From: Dechloromonas sp.
Lineage (GTDB): Bacteria; Pseudomonadota; Gammaproteobacteria; Burkholderiales; Rhodocyclaceae
NCBI GenBank assembly: GCA_011391255.1
Contig: JAABQV010000006.1
Coordinates: 62,001 to 126,000, forward strand
Length of the DNA: 64,000 bases
Reading direction: 5' to 3'
Shown: piece by piece, positions 32,325-42,024 of the stretch
Position numbering within the stretch: position 1 is the stretch's first letter
Layout of the letters: each line of letters opens with the position of its first letter
Notes under the pieces: generated by a model
Databases searched by the model: none
The model's input: the letters and a program-made list of their open reading frames with translations, nothing else
What the model was told of the DNA's origin: nothing
Made by a program: the position numbers and the translations under genes

Positions 32325-32422
32325 ATGGTTTTCCTGATTCTATCGCAAGCTTTTTGTCAGCGGAAGCCAGCAATTTTTTGCTGTACTCTGCTGCCAATTC
32401 TCATTAACGAAAGGTATCCACC

Positions 32423-32758
32423 ATGTCTGTCTGCAATATCTCCGACCGCCGCTGCGTGCCCTGCGAGGGCGGCGTTCCGCCCTTATCCGAAGCAGAAGTT
32501 TTAAACCTGATGAAAGATGTGCCGGCATGGCAACTGGCCGGCAAGCGGATCGAAAGAAACTTCATCTTCAGCAACCATTACGAAGCGATGTCTTTTGTGA
32601 ATGCTGTGGCATGGGTCTCGCACCGCCAGGATCATCACCCGGAACTGAAGATCGGCTACAAGGATTGCCTGGTCAGTTACATGACGCACGCCATCGACGG
32701 CCTGTTGGATAACGATTTCATTTGCGCCGCCAAAGTCGACCGGCTGCTCGAAATTTAA
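32423..32758 (+). CDS. phhB: Pterin-4a-carbinolamine dehydratase
   Basis: A 111-residue PCD/DCoH-family enzyme that dehydrates 4a-hydroxytetrahydrobiopterin for recycling of the phenylalanine hydroxylase cofactor. The active-site pattern HRQDHHPELKIGYKDCLVSYMTHAIDGL is intact. The N-terminus (CNISDRRCVPCEGGVPPL) carries the Cys cluster common in proteobacterial members. No phhA lies in the window. It begins about 100 bases to the right of the split tRNA gene and is convergent with the Sua5/TsaC gene. Confidence 0.9.
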   Translation: MSVCNISDRRCVPCEGGVPPLSEAEVLNLMKDVPAWQLAGKRIERNFIFSNHYEAMSFVNAVAWVSHRQDHHPELKIGYKDCLVSYMTHAIDGLLDNDFICAAKVDRLLEI

Positions 32759-32762
32759 AGGT

Positions 32763-33755
32763 TCAGCCCTGCCCGGCACCCGCCGCCGAACGCCGCAGGC
32801 GATCACTGACTGCCGCCCAGGCGAGGTCGTCGGGCAAGGCCTCAACAACGATCAGATCAACGCCGGCGTGATCCATCTCGCGCAAGGCGGCATACAAGCC
32901 ATGCGCGTAGCCGACCGGGTCGGCCGGCAACATCTGCCAGACGTGCGGCATGCCGAGTTGCGGCGGCTGGCTGTGTCCGATGACGCCGCAGCGATCACCT
33001 TTATGGCGCTGGGCATTGATGAAATCGAGCAGGCGTGGCGCCGTGATGACCCGCATCGGTGTCAGCGGCGCATAGTGCGCGGCGAGCGATCCGGATACAC
33101 GCGGCGCGCCTTCGGCAGTCGCAATCTGCGGCAAACGACCGAGAACGGCCTCCAGATGCAACGGTGAAATATGGCCGGGGCGCAGGACAACGGCTTCAGC
33201 GCGCGAACAATCGACGATGGTCGACTCAATACCGACAGCACAGGCGCCGCCGTCGAGAATCAGCGGCACGCGCTCACCGAGTTCTTCATAAACATGCGCG
33301 GCGGTAGTCGGGCTGATCCGCCCGAAACGATTGGCCGACGGGGCAGCAATGCCACCATGCCCGCCGCTGGCGGCAAAGCGGCGCAGCAACTCAAGGGCGA
33401 CCGGATGGCCGGGCATACGCAAACCAACAGTCTCCTGGCCACCTGTTACGGTCAACGGCACCCAGGGCTGCTTTTTTAGAATCAGCGTCAGCGGCCCGGG
33501 CCAGAAGGTTTCCATCAACTCCCAGGCAACATCGGGCACTTGTTCAGCCCACTGTTCGACGGCGTCATGGCAGGCGAGATGGACGATCAGCGGATGGTCA
33601 GCCGGACGCCCCTTGGCAGCGAAGATTTTGGCGACGGCCTCGGGATTGGCGGCATCCGCCCCCAGGCCGTAAACCGTTTCCGTCGGGAAGGCGACCAGTT
33701 CGCCGGCGCATAGAAGCTCGACGGCACGCTGGTAATCGGCTTCGGATGGCGTCAT
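32763..33755 (-). CDS. tsaC: L-threonylcarbamoyladenylate synthase (Sua5 type)
   Basis: The enzyme makes threonylcarbamoyl-AMP from threonine, bicarbonate and ATP for t6A at position 37 of ANN-decoding tRNAs. PTETVYGLGADAANPEAVAKIFAAKGRPADHPLIVHL and GIAAPSANRFGRISPTTAAHV mark the YrdC domain. At 330 residues it has the extra C-terminal Sua5 domain (SGSLAAHYAPLTPMRVI onward). Its ATG shares a base with the purK stop, so it closes the pur operon. Confidence 0.93.
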   Translation of the reverse strand: MTPSEADYQRAVELLCAGELVAFPTETVYGLGADAANPEAVAKIFAAKGRPADHPLIVHLACHDAVEQWAEQVPDVAWELMETFWPGPLTLILKKQPWVPLTVTGGQETVGLRMPGHPVALELLRRFAASGGHGGIAAPSANRFGRISPTTAAHVYEELGERVPLILDGGACAVGIESTIVDCSRAEAVVLRPGHISPLHLEAVLGRLPQIATAEGAPRVSGSLAAHYAPLTPMRVITAPRLLDFINAQRHKGDRCGVIGHSQPPQLGMPHVWQMLPADPVGYAHGLYAALREMDHAGVDLIVVEALPDDLAWAAVSDRLRRSAAGAGQG

Positions 33756-34894
33756 CAGTCCTTGATGCCAATGGCGAGCCGGGCAGCCAGGGCGACTTTT
33801 TGCACGGCTTCGGCGTTTTCGCCGATAACCGTGAAGTGCCCCATTTTGCGACCCGGACGGGCGTGGTGCTTGCCGTAGAGGTGTAGTTTGAGATTCGGCA
33901 CGGCATATAGTTTTGCCCAGTCCGGTTCGCGGTAGTTGTCACCGTCGTACCACAGATCGCCGAGAAGATTGACCATGACCGAGCAGGAGTGAGCACGCGC
34001 TTCGCCGAGCGGCAGCCCGCAGACGGCGCGGACTTGCTGCTCGAATTGATTGGTGAGGCAAGCGTCAATCGTATAGTGGCCGCTGTTGTGCGGGCGTGGC
34101 GCCATTTCATTGACGATCAACTGGCCGCGACTGATGAAAAACTCCACCGCCATAATGCCGACATAGTTGAGTTTTTCAGCAATGCGGGCGGCCACATCTT
34201 CGGCATCACTTTTGACGCAAGCGCTGGCGCGAGCCGGCACGATGGAGACATCAAGGATGCCCCGGGTGTGCTGATTCTCGCCACTGGGGAAACATTTCAC
34301 CTGACCATTTTCATCACGCGCCAGCACGACCGAGACTTCATAGTCGAGCGGAAGCCGCTGTTCGAGCACGCAGTGTTCGCCCTTGAAGCGGCCAAGAGCC
34401 AGCAGCGCCTCTTCGCGGTTATTGACTGTCGCCTGTCCTTTGCCGTCATAACCAAAGCGGGCCACTTTGAGAATCGCCGGAAATAGATCGTGCGGCGCAT
34501 TTTTCAGGTCGTTTTCGTGGTTGACCGCAATAAACGGCCCGTGCGGAAAACCATGGTCACGCAGAAAGGACTTTTCGACGATGCGGTTCTGACAGACCGA
34601 AACCGCCGCAGCTGAGGGACGCACGGGGACGAACTTGGCGAGATACTCCAGCGAGTCGGCCGGCACATTCTCAAATTCGGTGGTGATGGCGGCACAGCCG
34701 TCGGCGAACTCATCAAGCACGGCGTAATCGTTGTACTCAACGCAGAAATGGCGTTCGGCAATCTGGCCGGCCGGGCTGTTCTTGTCCGGATCGATAACCC
34801 AGACCTGATAACCCAGCTCGTGGGCAGCCGTCACAAAGAAGCGGCCGAGCTGGCCGCCACCGAGCATGCCGAGAATAGCTGGCGGCAGGATCAT
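33755..34894 (-). CDS. purK: N5-carboxyaminoimidazole ribonucleotide synthase
   Basis: An ATP-grasp enzyme of purine synthesis that carboxylates AIR to N5-CAIR, passed on to PurE. The 379 residues start ILPPAILGMLGGGQLGRFF and include FGYDGKGQATVN, the EQRLPLDYEVSVVLAR block and VNEMAPRPHNSGHYTIDAC. It overlaps by four bases the preceding ORF6N gene and by one base the following tsaC gene, so the whole set is translated as one operon. Confidence 0.95.
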   Translation of the reverse strand: MILPPAILGMLGGGQLGRFFVTAAHELGYQVWVIDPDKNSPAGQIAERHFCVEYNDYAVLDEFADGCAAITTEFENVPADSLEYLAKFVPVRPSAAAVSVCQNRIVEKSFLRDHGFPHGPFIAVNHENDLKNAPHDLFPAILKVARFGYDGKGQATVNNREEALLALGRFKGEHCVLEQRLPLDYEVSVVLARDENGQVKCFPSGENQHTRGILDVSIVPARASACVKSDAEDVAARIAEKLNYVGIMAVEFFISRGQLIVNEMAPRPHNSGHYTIDACLTNQFEQQVRAVCGLPLGEARAHSCSVMVNLLGDLWYDGDNYREPDWAKLYAVPNLKLHLYGKHHARPGRKMGHFTVIGENAEAVQKVALAARLAIGIKD

Positions 34895-35193
34895 TCTTTT
34901 TTCTCCAGAGGATCGACAACGAAGCCAATCGTACGCGGCAGGTGCGGGGAAAATTTAAGCTTGGTGAGGTGGTCGCAATTTGCGACCACCTCGGCTTTTT
35001 CTTCCGCCGTCAGATGAAACATGAAATCAACCGGAAACCTCTCAAGGTTACGCTTGACCTGCTCGTTGAAGCGTTTTGTTGTCACGCCGTAAAGCTCAGC
35101 CAGGTCGCCGTCGATCATCACGCGCTCGCCGCGCAGCACCAGAATGCGCTGCCGCAGAGCGTCGCCGTCGAAACGAACTGAAGCTTCGCTCAC
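34891..35193 (-). CDS. Truncated ORF6N-domain protein inside the pur operon
   Basis: A 100-residue protein with a recognisable ORF6N domain (RVMIDGDLAELYGVTTKRFNEQVKRNLERFPVDFMFHLT), a DNA-binding domain of phage antirepressors and mobile regulators. Full-length members continue with a conserved RRYLPYAFTEQG-type block; here the frame diverges after KFSPHLPRT and stops. It sits exactly between purE (4-base gap) and purK (4-base overlap). It may be a domesticated or decaying remnant; a purine role is not expected. Confidence 0.7.
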   Translation of the reverse strand: MSEASVRFDGDALRQRILVLRGERVMIDGDLAELYGVTTKRFNEQVKRNLERFPVDFMFHLTAEEKAEVVANCDHLTKLKFSPHLPRTIGFVVDPLEKKE

Positions 35194-35197
35194 TGAT

Positions 35198-35695
35198 TCA
35201 CACTTCCGGCAGCGTCATGCCGAGAACCTTCTCGGTCTGGGCCTGGCGGAATGCCTGCAATTTCGCGTTCAGCGTCGGGTTTTCGTTGGCCAGCATGGCG
35301 ATGGCAAAGAGGGCGGCATTGGCTGCGCCGGCCTCGCCGATGGCGAAGGTGGCTACCGGGATGCCTTTCGGCATCTGGACAATGGAGTGCAGCGAATCGA
35401 CACCGGACAAGGCTTTCGACTGGACCGGAACGCCAAGCACCGGCACGATGGTCTTGGCGGCCAGCATGCCCGGCAGATGGGCGGCGCCACCGGCGCCGGC
35501 GATGATCGCCTTGAGACCGCGCGAGCTGGCGGCTTCGGCGTACTGAAAAAGCAGATCGGGCGTCCGGTGGGCGGAAACGACACGCGCTTCATAAGCCACA
35601 CCGAAATCCTTCAGGACGACCGCCGCTGCCTGCATGGTCGGCCAGTCGGAGTCGGAGCCCATGACGATGCCGACGGAAATTTTCTGTTCAGTCAT
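35198..35695 (-). CDS. purE: N5-CAIR mutase
   Basis: PurE converts N5-CAIR to CAIR in purine synthesis. The 165 residues are of family length, with [31 protein letters not shown] and [28 protein letters not shown]. The start overlaps the folD stop by four bases (ATGA). Pairing with purK one gene downstream confirms the call. Confidence 0.96.
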   Translation of the reverse strand: MTEQKISVGIVMGSDSDWPTMQAAAVVLKDFGVAYEARVVSAHRTPDLLFQYAEAASSRGLKAIIAGAGGAAHLPGMLAAKTIVPVLGVPVQSKALSGVDSLHSIVQMPKGIPVATFAIGEAGAANAALFAIAMLANENPTLNAKLQAFRQAQTEKVLGMTLPEV

Positions 35696-36552
35696 TTGCG
35701 GATCCCTGCTTTACGTTCTGCGCCTTCAATCGTATTGGCCAACAGCATGGTGATGGTCATCGGACCAACGCCGCCTGGCACCGGGGTGATCTGGCCGGCG
35801 AGCTCAAGGCAGCCGGCAAAATCGACGTCGCCGCAGAGCTTACCGTCAGGTAATCGATTTATACCAACGTCGATGACGACGGCGCCCGGCTTGATCATGT
35901 CGCCGGTAACGAATTTCGGCTTGCCGACGGCGGCAACCAGAATATCAGCGCGGCTAGTGTGGAACTTTAGATCCTTGGTACGCGAATTGCACACGGTGAC
36001 TGTCGCCCCGGCGTTGATCAAGAGTAGCGCCATCGGCTTGCCGACGATGTTCGAGCGACCGATAACCACTGCTTCCTTGCCATTCAGATCAACCTTGCCC
36101 TGCTCGAACATTTTCATCACACCATAGGGCGTGCACGGAATGAAACGCGGATTACCCTGCGCCAGCGCGCCGACGTTTTCTGCGTGGAAGCCGTCAACAT
36201 CCTTGTCGACGGCAATCGCTTCGAGCACCGCTTCTTCGTCGAAATGTTTCGGCAAGGGCAGTTGTACAAGGATGCCGTGGATGTTCGGATCAGCATTCAG
36301 CTCGGCGATCTTTTTCAGCACAATTTCCGGGTTGACCGCAGCATCATAAGTAATTTTCTCGGAATACATACCAATTGCCAGGCAGCCATTGACCTTGTTG
36401 CGAACGTAAACTTCCGAGGCCGGATCGGCACCAACCAGTATCACAACTAACCCTGGCTTGTGCCCCTTGGCGGTTAGCGCCTCAACGCGTGCCTTAAAAC
36501 CCTGGCGCAGCTCTTCGGCCAGCGCCTTACCATCAATGATTTGTGCGGTCAT
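35692..36552 (-). CDS. folD: Methylenetetrahydrofolate dehydrogenase/cyclohydrolase
   Basis: A bifunctional enzyme that interconverts methylene-, methenyl- and 10-formyl-THF, supplying formyl groups for the purine operon it precedes. The 286 residues include the Lys-containing [18 protein letters not shown] block, [25 protein letters not shown], the NADP loop [17 protein letters not shown] and [16 protein letters not shown]. The ATG at 36552 has TTGGGAAG upstream; an in-frame TTG 12 bases earlier is less likely. Confidence 0.96.
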   Translation of the reverse strand: MTAQIIDGKALAEELRQGFKARVEALTAKGHKPGLVVILVGADPASEVYVRNKVNGCLAIGMYSEKITYDAAVNPEIVLKKIAELNADPNIHGILVQLPLPKHFDEEAVLEAIAVDKDVDGFHAENVGALAQGNPRFIPCTPYGVMKMFEQGKVDLNGKEAVVIGRSNIVGKPMALLLINAGATVTVCNSRTKDLKFHTSRADILVAAVGKPKFVTGDMIKPGAVVIDVGINRLPDGKLCGDVDFAGCLELAGQITPVPGGVGPMTITMLLANTIEGAERKAGIRK

Positions 36553-36567
36553 CTTGCTTCCCAATAA

Positions 36568-37179
36568 TTAAACCGAAGCGGCTTCAGCAGCGCCAACGGC
36601 AGCCCGCCCGGCCTCAAAAGCGCGGCGGTTGAGCTCAACCAGTTTTTCACCCTTGCGCTCGAAGCGCTTGAGCACACAGCTGAGCAAAACTTCAGCGCCA
36701 AACGGCAGGTGATCAGCAATCGCGCCCAGCATGACGGTATTGCCGAGGCGAATATCGCCGAGTTCCTGCGCGATGGAGGTGGCGTCAAAAGCGACCACCT
36801 TGCTGCCGCCTTTTTTGATCTCGCCAATCGGGTCTTCCGGGTAATCGAACAGGCCCAGCTCAACCACCGGCGGCACCAGTTTGGAGGAGTTCATCAGGGT
36901 GATCCCGCCCTTTTTTAGCATGTGCTGCCAGCGCATCGTCTCCGCCGACTCGAAGCCAAGCAGCACGTCGGCAGTGCCCGGCGTGATCTGCGGCGTCAAC
37001 ACTTTTTTACCGAAACGCAGATGCGAGGAAACGACGCCACCGCGCTGCGCCATGCCGGCAACTTCGGTCTTTTTTGCATCGTGACCGAGAGCAATCGCCG
37101 CTTCGGCGAGAATTTCGGTCGCCGTCATGACGCCCTGGCCGCCGATACCAACCACCAGAATATTGGTATTTTCGCTCAT
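36568..37179 (-). CDS. iorB: Indolepyruvate ferredoxin oxidoreductase, beta subunit
   Basis: The 203-residue gamma/beta-type POR-family subunit (NILVVGIGGQGVMTATEILAEAA, TEVAGMAQRGGVVSSHLRFG, NTVMLGAIADHLPF) pairs with IorA to oxidise aryl pyruvates to aryl-acetyl-CoA with ferredoxin as acceptor. It may also run backwards under anaerobic conditions. Its ATG is one base past the iorA stop, so it is translated right after it. The reading frame extends upstream to 37305 within iorA but that part is a shadow. Confidence 0.92.
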   Translation of the reverse strand: MSENTNILVVGIGGQGVMTATEILAEAAIALGHDAKKTEVAGMAQRGGVVSSHLRFGKKVLTPQITPGTADVLLGFESAETMRWQHMLKKGGITLMNSSKLVPPVVELGLFDYPEDPIGEIKKGGSKVVAFDATSIAQELGDIRLGNTVMLGAIADHLPFGAEVLLSCVLKRFERKGEKLVELNRRAFEAGRAAVGAAEAASV

Positions 37180-37180
37180 C

Positions 37181-39052
37181 TCAGACTCCGCAACTCTTGA
37201 CCAGTTTGATTGGCGAGACCGGCACATGATGGACGATGGCCTTCGGCGCGCAAGGCTGCACGCAGAGGCCGCAGCCAGTACACACCGACGACTCAATGCG
37301 TACAAATGCGAGATCGACTTCCTTGCCGCTCGGTTTCACTTCCTTGCCACGGCGAGTGACGTGGATCGCCGGACAGCCGACATCAACGCAATTGCCGCAA
37401 CCGGTGCACTTGTCGTCGATCACCTCGAAGGGTTTCAGCTTGTGATAATCCTTGACCAACACACAAGGTTGGTCGGTGATGATGACTGAAACCTCAGGCA
37501 CCTTCACTTCTTCGCGGATGGTTCTGAACAACACCGGCAACTGATAAGGATCGACGACATGGATGCGCTCTTTTTTAACGCCGAGCGCCTCGACCAGCGC
37601 GGCAAAATTAACGCGTGGCGTATCGTCACCATAAATATCGCGACCATTGCCTGGATTATCCTGCCCACCGGTCATCCCGACGGCGCGGTTATCGAGCAGC
37701 AAAACGGTGACGTTACCCTTGTTGTAAACAATATCGAGCAAACCCTGCATACCCATGTGCAGGAAGGTCGAATCACCGATCACCGCGAGGATACGTTTGT
37801 CTTTATCCGACTCGCCACGCCCCTTGTCCATGCCGAGCGCGACGCCCATCGAGGCACCCATCGAAACGCAGGTATCGAGCGCATTCCACGGATGGCCAGC
37901 GCCCAGGGTGTAACAACCGATGTCGCCGGCAATGCTGATATTGCGCACTTGCGACAGCGTGTAATAAACGCCGAGGTGCGGGCAGGCGACGCACATCGTC
38001 GGCGGCCGAGGAAAAACCTCCAATGCTGCGGTCGACTGCAATTCCGGCATTGTTTCTCCGAGCAGTTTGGCAATCGCCGGGCGCAGCACATTCGGCGACA
38101 ACTCACCCTGGCGCGGCAGGATTTCCTTGCCGAGCACCTTGATACCTTGCGCCTTCAGTTCGGTTTCAACCAGCGGCTCGACTTCTTCAACGACCACCAC
38201 CTGCTCGACCATTGCCGCCAGTTCGCGGCATTTTTCGAAGGGCACCGGGAACGAGTAGCCAAGCTTAAGCACCGGCGCACCCGGGAAGGATTCCTTGACG
38301 TGCATGTAAGCCGGGCCGGAGGCGATGAAGCCGACACGCTTGTCCGAACCTTGCTCGATGAAATTGAGTGGTGAGATTTCGGCCGCTTCACGCAACTTTT
38401 CTTCACGCGCAAACATCAGCGGAATACGCTTGCCGGCATTGCCCGGCACCATCACAAAACGCCCCGGCTCTTTCTTGAATCCGGCGCCGACATGCGTCGT
38501 CCGCTCACCGACAGTAACCAGCGACTTGACGTGGTTGATACGCGTCGTCATGCGCAGAATCACCGGCACCTGAAACTTTTCGGATAGATCGAAGGCGGCC
38601 AGCGTCATCTCGTAAGCCTCCTGCGAATCGGCCGGCTCCATCACCGGCACGTGTGCGAAGCGCCCCCAGTAACGCGAGTCCTGCTCATTCTGCGAGGACG
38701 ACAAACCGACATCGTCGGCAATCGCGATGACCAGACCGCCGATGACGCCGGTCAGGGTCAGGGTCATCAGCGCATCGGAGGCGACGTTCATGCCGACATG
38801 CTTCATGCAGCAGAAAGCACGCGAGCCGGCATAGGCAGCGCCGATGGCGACCTCGAGCGAGACTTTCTCATTGACTGACCACTCGGCGTAGATGTCCGGG
38901 TAGGTGGAAACCACCTCCATCATCTCAGTGGCCGGGGTGCCGGGATAAGCCGCAGCAACCTTGACCCCGCCCTCCCAGACGGCACGGGCGACGGCTTCGT
39001 TGCCGGACAAAAGAAGCCGGCTCGCTGCCGGTGCGGGCATCAGTGCTGCCAT
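37181..39052 (-). CDS. iorA: Indolepyruvate ferredoxin oxidoreductase, alpha subunit
   Basis: A 623-residue thiamine-diphosphate and Fe-S subunit. It has the Pyr domain (YPGTPATEMMEV), the ThDP-binding domain (GDSTFLHMGMQGLLD, then DNRAVGMTGGQDNPG) and, at the C-terminus, two [4Fe-4S] motifs (CTGCGNCVDVGCP and CTGCGLCVQPCAP). It acts in amino-acid (Trp, Phe, Tyr) keto-acid catabolism. AGGAGCACTC precedes the ATG. Divergent from aceE across a 278-base gap. Confidence 0.95.
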   Translation of the reverse strand: MAALMPAPAASRLLLSGNEAVARAVWEGGVKVAAAYPGTPATEMMEVVSTYPDIYAEWSVNEKVSLEVAIGAAYAGSRAFCCMKHVGMNVASDALMTLTLTGVIGGLVIAIADDVGLSSSQNEQDSRYWGRFAHVPVMEPADSQEAYEMTLAAFDLSEKFQVPVILRMTTRINHVKSLVTVGERTTHVGAGFKKEPGRFVMVPGNAGKRIPLMFAREEKLREAAEISPLNFIEQGSDKRVGFIASGPAYMHVKESFPGAPVLKLGYSFPVPFEKCRELAAMVEQVVVVEEVEPLVETELKAQGIKVLGKEILPRQGELSPNVLRPAIAKLLGETMPELQSTAALEVFPRPPTMCVACPHLGVYYTLSQVRNISIAGDIGCYTLGAGHPWNALDTCVSMGASMGVALGMDKGRGESDKDKRILAVIGDSTFLHMGMQGLLDIVYNKGNVTVLLLDNRAVGMTGGQDNPGNGRDIYGDDTPRVNFAALVEALGVKKERIHVVDPYQLPVLFRTIREEVKVPEVSVIITDQPCVLVKDYHKLKPFEVIDDKCTGCGNCVDVGCPAIHVTRRGKEVKPSGKEVDLAFVRIESSVCTGCGLCVQPCAPKAIVHHVPVSPIKLVKSCGV

Positions 39053-39191
39053 GAGTGCTCCTGAATTCTATGCGAAACCGGCAATTATAAAGGGTGCGAC
39101 GGCCGCTGGCTTGACTCAACGCAAGCCTCACTTACTTTGCAGTGAGTTCGCGCCCAAACAATATTAAAAACCCCTTAGGGAAACCCCGATA

Positions 39192-39220
39192 TTGCACGAT
39201 GCGAATTGTCGTTTTACAAT
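39192..39220 (+). promoter_or_regulatory. Candidate sigma-70 promoter of the PDH operon
   Basis: TTGCAC (39192-39197) and TACAAT (39215-39220) are separated by 17 bases, about 110 bases before the aceE ATG. The rest of the 278-base iorA-aceE gap holds no gene. Confidence 0.4.
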
Positions 39221-39330
39221 GCGCAACGATGTATAGGTGTAAACACGGGTTCGCCAACGGGCCCGAACGCGATAAAGTTGCCGGGCTAATTCCAACACCC
39301 GGCAAAAAGACAACCTAGTTCTGGAGACAA

Positions 39331-42009
39331 ATGATGGCCGCTCAGTACAACGCACCCCCCGAAGCAACCGACCCGGATCCGCAAGAAACCAAAGAATGGA
39401 TGGACGCACTCGAGGGCGTCATCGCCCAGGAAGGGGCCGAGCGCGCTCATTTCCTGATCGAGAAGCTGATCGGCCAGGCCCGCGAAGACGGGATCGATCT
39501 GCCCTACTCGGCCAACACCGAATACATCAACACCATTCCTGCCGACCAGCAGCCCAAGTACCCGGGCAACGCCGACATGGAAATCAAGATTCACAGCTAC
39601 ATTCGCTGGAACGCGATGGCCATGGTCGTGCGCGCCAACAAGGAAACCAACGTCGGTGGCCACATCGCTTCCTTCGCCTCGGCTGCCGCACTTTACGATG
39701 TCGGCTTTTCACACTTCTGGCGCAGCATCAATGACCCATCCGGCGGCGACCTGATTTTCTTCCAGGGCCACTCGGTGCCGGGCGTTTACTCCCGTGCCTT
39801 CATGCTCGGCCGTCTGACGCAGGACCAACTCGACAATTTCCGCCAGGAAACCGGCGGCAAGGGCATTTCGTCCTACCCGCACCCGTGGCTGATGCCGGAT
39901 TTCTGGCAGTTCCCGACCGTATCCATGGGCCTCGGCCCGATCCAGGCCATTTATCAGGCCCGTTTCATGAAGTACCTCGACTCGCGCGGACTGGCCACGG
40001 CCGGTGATCGCAAGGTCTGGGCCTTCCTCGGTGACGGCGAGACTGACGAAGTCGAATCGCTGGGCGCCATCGGCATGGCCGGTCGCGAAAAGCTCGACAA
40101 CCTGATCTTCGTCATCAACTGCAACCTGCAGCGCCTCGATGGCCCGGTGCGCGGCAACGGCAAGATCATTCAGGAACTCGAATCCGAATTCCGCGGTGCC
40201 GGCTGGAACGTCATCAAGCTGGTCTGGGGCACCCATTGGGATACCCTGTTCAACCGCGATAAGAAGGGCATCCTCAAGAAGCGCATGATGGAACTGGTCG
40301 ATGGCCAGTACCAGACCTTCAAGGCCAAGAATGGCGCTTACGTCCGCGAGCACTTCTTCAACACGCCGGAACTGCGCGAACTGGTTGCCGACTGGACCGA
40401 CGATGAAGTCTGGAACCTCAACCGTGGCGGCCACGACATCTTCAAGATTTTTGCTGCCTACGACCGCGCGATCAAGACCAAGGGCGCGCCGACCCTGATT
40501 CTGGCCAAAACCATCAAGGGTTTCGGCATGGGCCAGGCCGGTGAAGCGATGAACACCTCGCACCAGACCAAGAAACTCGACGTCGAGCAGATCGCCCGTT
40601 TCCGCGACCGCTTCAACCTGCCGGTGCCGGACGACAAGCTGGCCGAACTGCCCTACCTGACCTTTGCCGAAGATTCGGAAGAGTACAAGTACATGCAGGC
40701 TCGCCGTGCTGCGCTCGGCGGCTATCTGCCGCAACGCCGCCGCAAGGCCGACCCGCTGGCCGTCCCGTCACTTGACGCCTTTACTTCCCTGCTCAAGGCA
40801 TCCGGCGAAGGCCGCGAACTCTCCACGACGATGGCCATCGTCCGCATCATGAACATGATGTTGAAGGACAAGAATGTCGGCAAGAACGTCGTGCCAATCG
40901 TGCCGGACGAATCGCGCACTTTCGGCATGGAAGGCATGTTCCGCTCGGTCGGCATCTGGAACCAGGAAGGCCAGAACTATGTGCCGGAAGACCATGACCA
41001 GCTGATGTTCTACAAGGAATCGAAGACCGGCCAGGTACTGCAGGAAGGCATCAACGAATCCGGCGCGATGAGCGACTGGATTGCTGCCGCCACCTCGTAC
41101 TCCGTGCATAACGTGCAGACCATTCCGTTCTACATCTGTTACTCGATGTTTGGCATGCAGCGCGTGCTCGACCTCTGTTGGGCAGCTGGCGACCAGCGCG
41201 CCCGCGGCTTCTTGATCGGCGGCACCGCCGGTCGTACCACCCTGAACGGCGAAGGCCTGCAGCACGAAGACGGCCACAGCCTGATCCTCTCCAACCTGAT
41301 CCCGAACTGCATCTCCTACGACCCGACCTTCCAGTACGAAGTCGCCGTGGTTACGCAGGACGGCATGCGCCGCATGTTCGCTGAGCAGGAAGACGTTTTC
41401 TATTACCTGACGGTAATGAACGAGAACTACGAGCACCCGGAAATGCCGGTCGGCGCCGAAGCCGACATCATCAAGGGTATGTACGCCTTCAAGAAGGGTG
41501 CTGATTCGGCTGGCCCGCGCGTTCAACTGCTTGGCTCCGGCACCATCTTCCGCGAAGTCATCGCTGCCGCCGAGCTGCTCAAGGCCGACTGGGGTGTTGA
41601 GTCCGACCTCTGGGGTTGCCCGAGCATGAACGAACTGGCCCGCAACGGTATCGATACCCAGCGCTGGAACCTGCTGCACCCGCTGGAAGAGCCGAAGCTG
41701 TCACACGTCGAGCAGAAGCTGGCTGGCGCCAAAGGCCCGGTCGTCGCTGCCACCGACTACATCAAGCTGTTCTCCGAGCAGATCCGTCCTTTCGTTAAGG
41801 CACCGTACATCACGCTGGGCACCGATGGTTTCGGCCGTTCGGATACCCGCGAGAAGCTGCGTCATTTCTTCGAAGTCGATCGTCACTGGGTGACGCTGGC
41901 TGCCCTCAAGGCACTGGCCGACAACGGCGAAATCAAGCGCGAAGTGGTTGCCGCCGCTCTGGTCAAGTACAACCTTGACCCGAACAAGCCCAACCCGATG
42001 TCGGTTTAA
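39331..42009 (+). CDS. aceE: Pyruvate dehydrogenase E1 component (homodimeric)
   Basis: A thiamine-diphosphate enzyme that decarboxylates pyruvate and acetylates the E2 lipoyl groups. At 892 residues it matches the homodimeric AceE class (E. coli 887). Landmarks: YIRWNAMAMVVRANK, GHIASFASAA, the ThDP motif GDGETDEVESLGAI...NCNLQRLDGPVRGN, and ESGAMSDWIAAATSYS. It is first in aceE-aceF-lpdA with a 15-base gap to aceF. The second ATG (39334) is an equally good start. Confidence 0.98.
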   Translation: MMAAQYNAPPEATDPDPQETKEWMDALEGVIAQEGAERAHFLIEKLIGQAREDGIDLPYSANTEYINTIPADQQPKYPGNADMEIKIHSYIRWNAMAMVVRANKETNVGGHIASFASAAALYDVGFSHFWRSINDPSGGDLIFFQGHSVPGVYSRAFMLGRLTQDQLDNFRQETGGKGISSYPHPWLMPDFWQFPTVSMGLGPIQAIYQARFMKYLDSRGLATAGDRKVWAFLGDGETDEVESLGAIGMAGREKLDNLIFVINCNLQRLDGPVRGNGKIIQELESEFRGAGWNVIKLVWGTHWDTLFNRDKKGILKKRMMELVDGQYQTFKAKNGAYVREHFFNTPELRELVADWTDDEVWNLNRGGHDIFKIFAAYDRAIKTKGAPTLILAKTIKGFGMGQAGEAMNTSHQTKKLDVEQIARFRDRFNLPVPDDKLAELPYLTFAEDSEEYKYMQARRAALGGYLPQRRRKADPLAVPSLDAFTSLLKASGEGRELSTTMAIVRIMNMMLKDKNVGKNVVPIVPDESRTFGMEGMFRSVGIWNQEGQNYVPEDHDQLMFYKESKTGQVLQEGINESGAMSDWIAAATSYSVHNVQTIPFYICYSMFGMQRVLDLCWAAGDQRARGFLIGGTAGRTTLNGEGLQHEDGHSLILSNLIPNCISYDPTFQYEVAVVTQDGMRRMFAEQEDVFYYLTVMNENYEHPEMPVGAEADIIKGMYAFKKGADSAGPRVQLLGSGTIFREVIAAAELLKADWGVESDLWGCPSMNELARNGIDTQRWNLLHPLEEPKLSHVEQKLAGAKGPVVAATDYIKLFSEQIRPFVKAPYITLGTDGFGRSDTREKLRHFFEVDRHWVTLAALKALADNGEIKREVVAAALVKYNLDPNKPNPMSV

Positions 42010-42024
42010 TCAGGGAGAGACAAC

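Noticed and set aside
35144..36127. 327-codon plus-strand frame over purE/folD
   Set aside because: Antisense to two certain genes of an operon.
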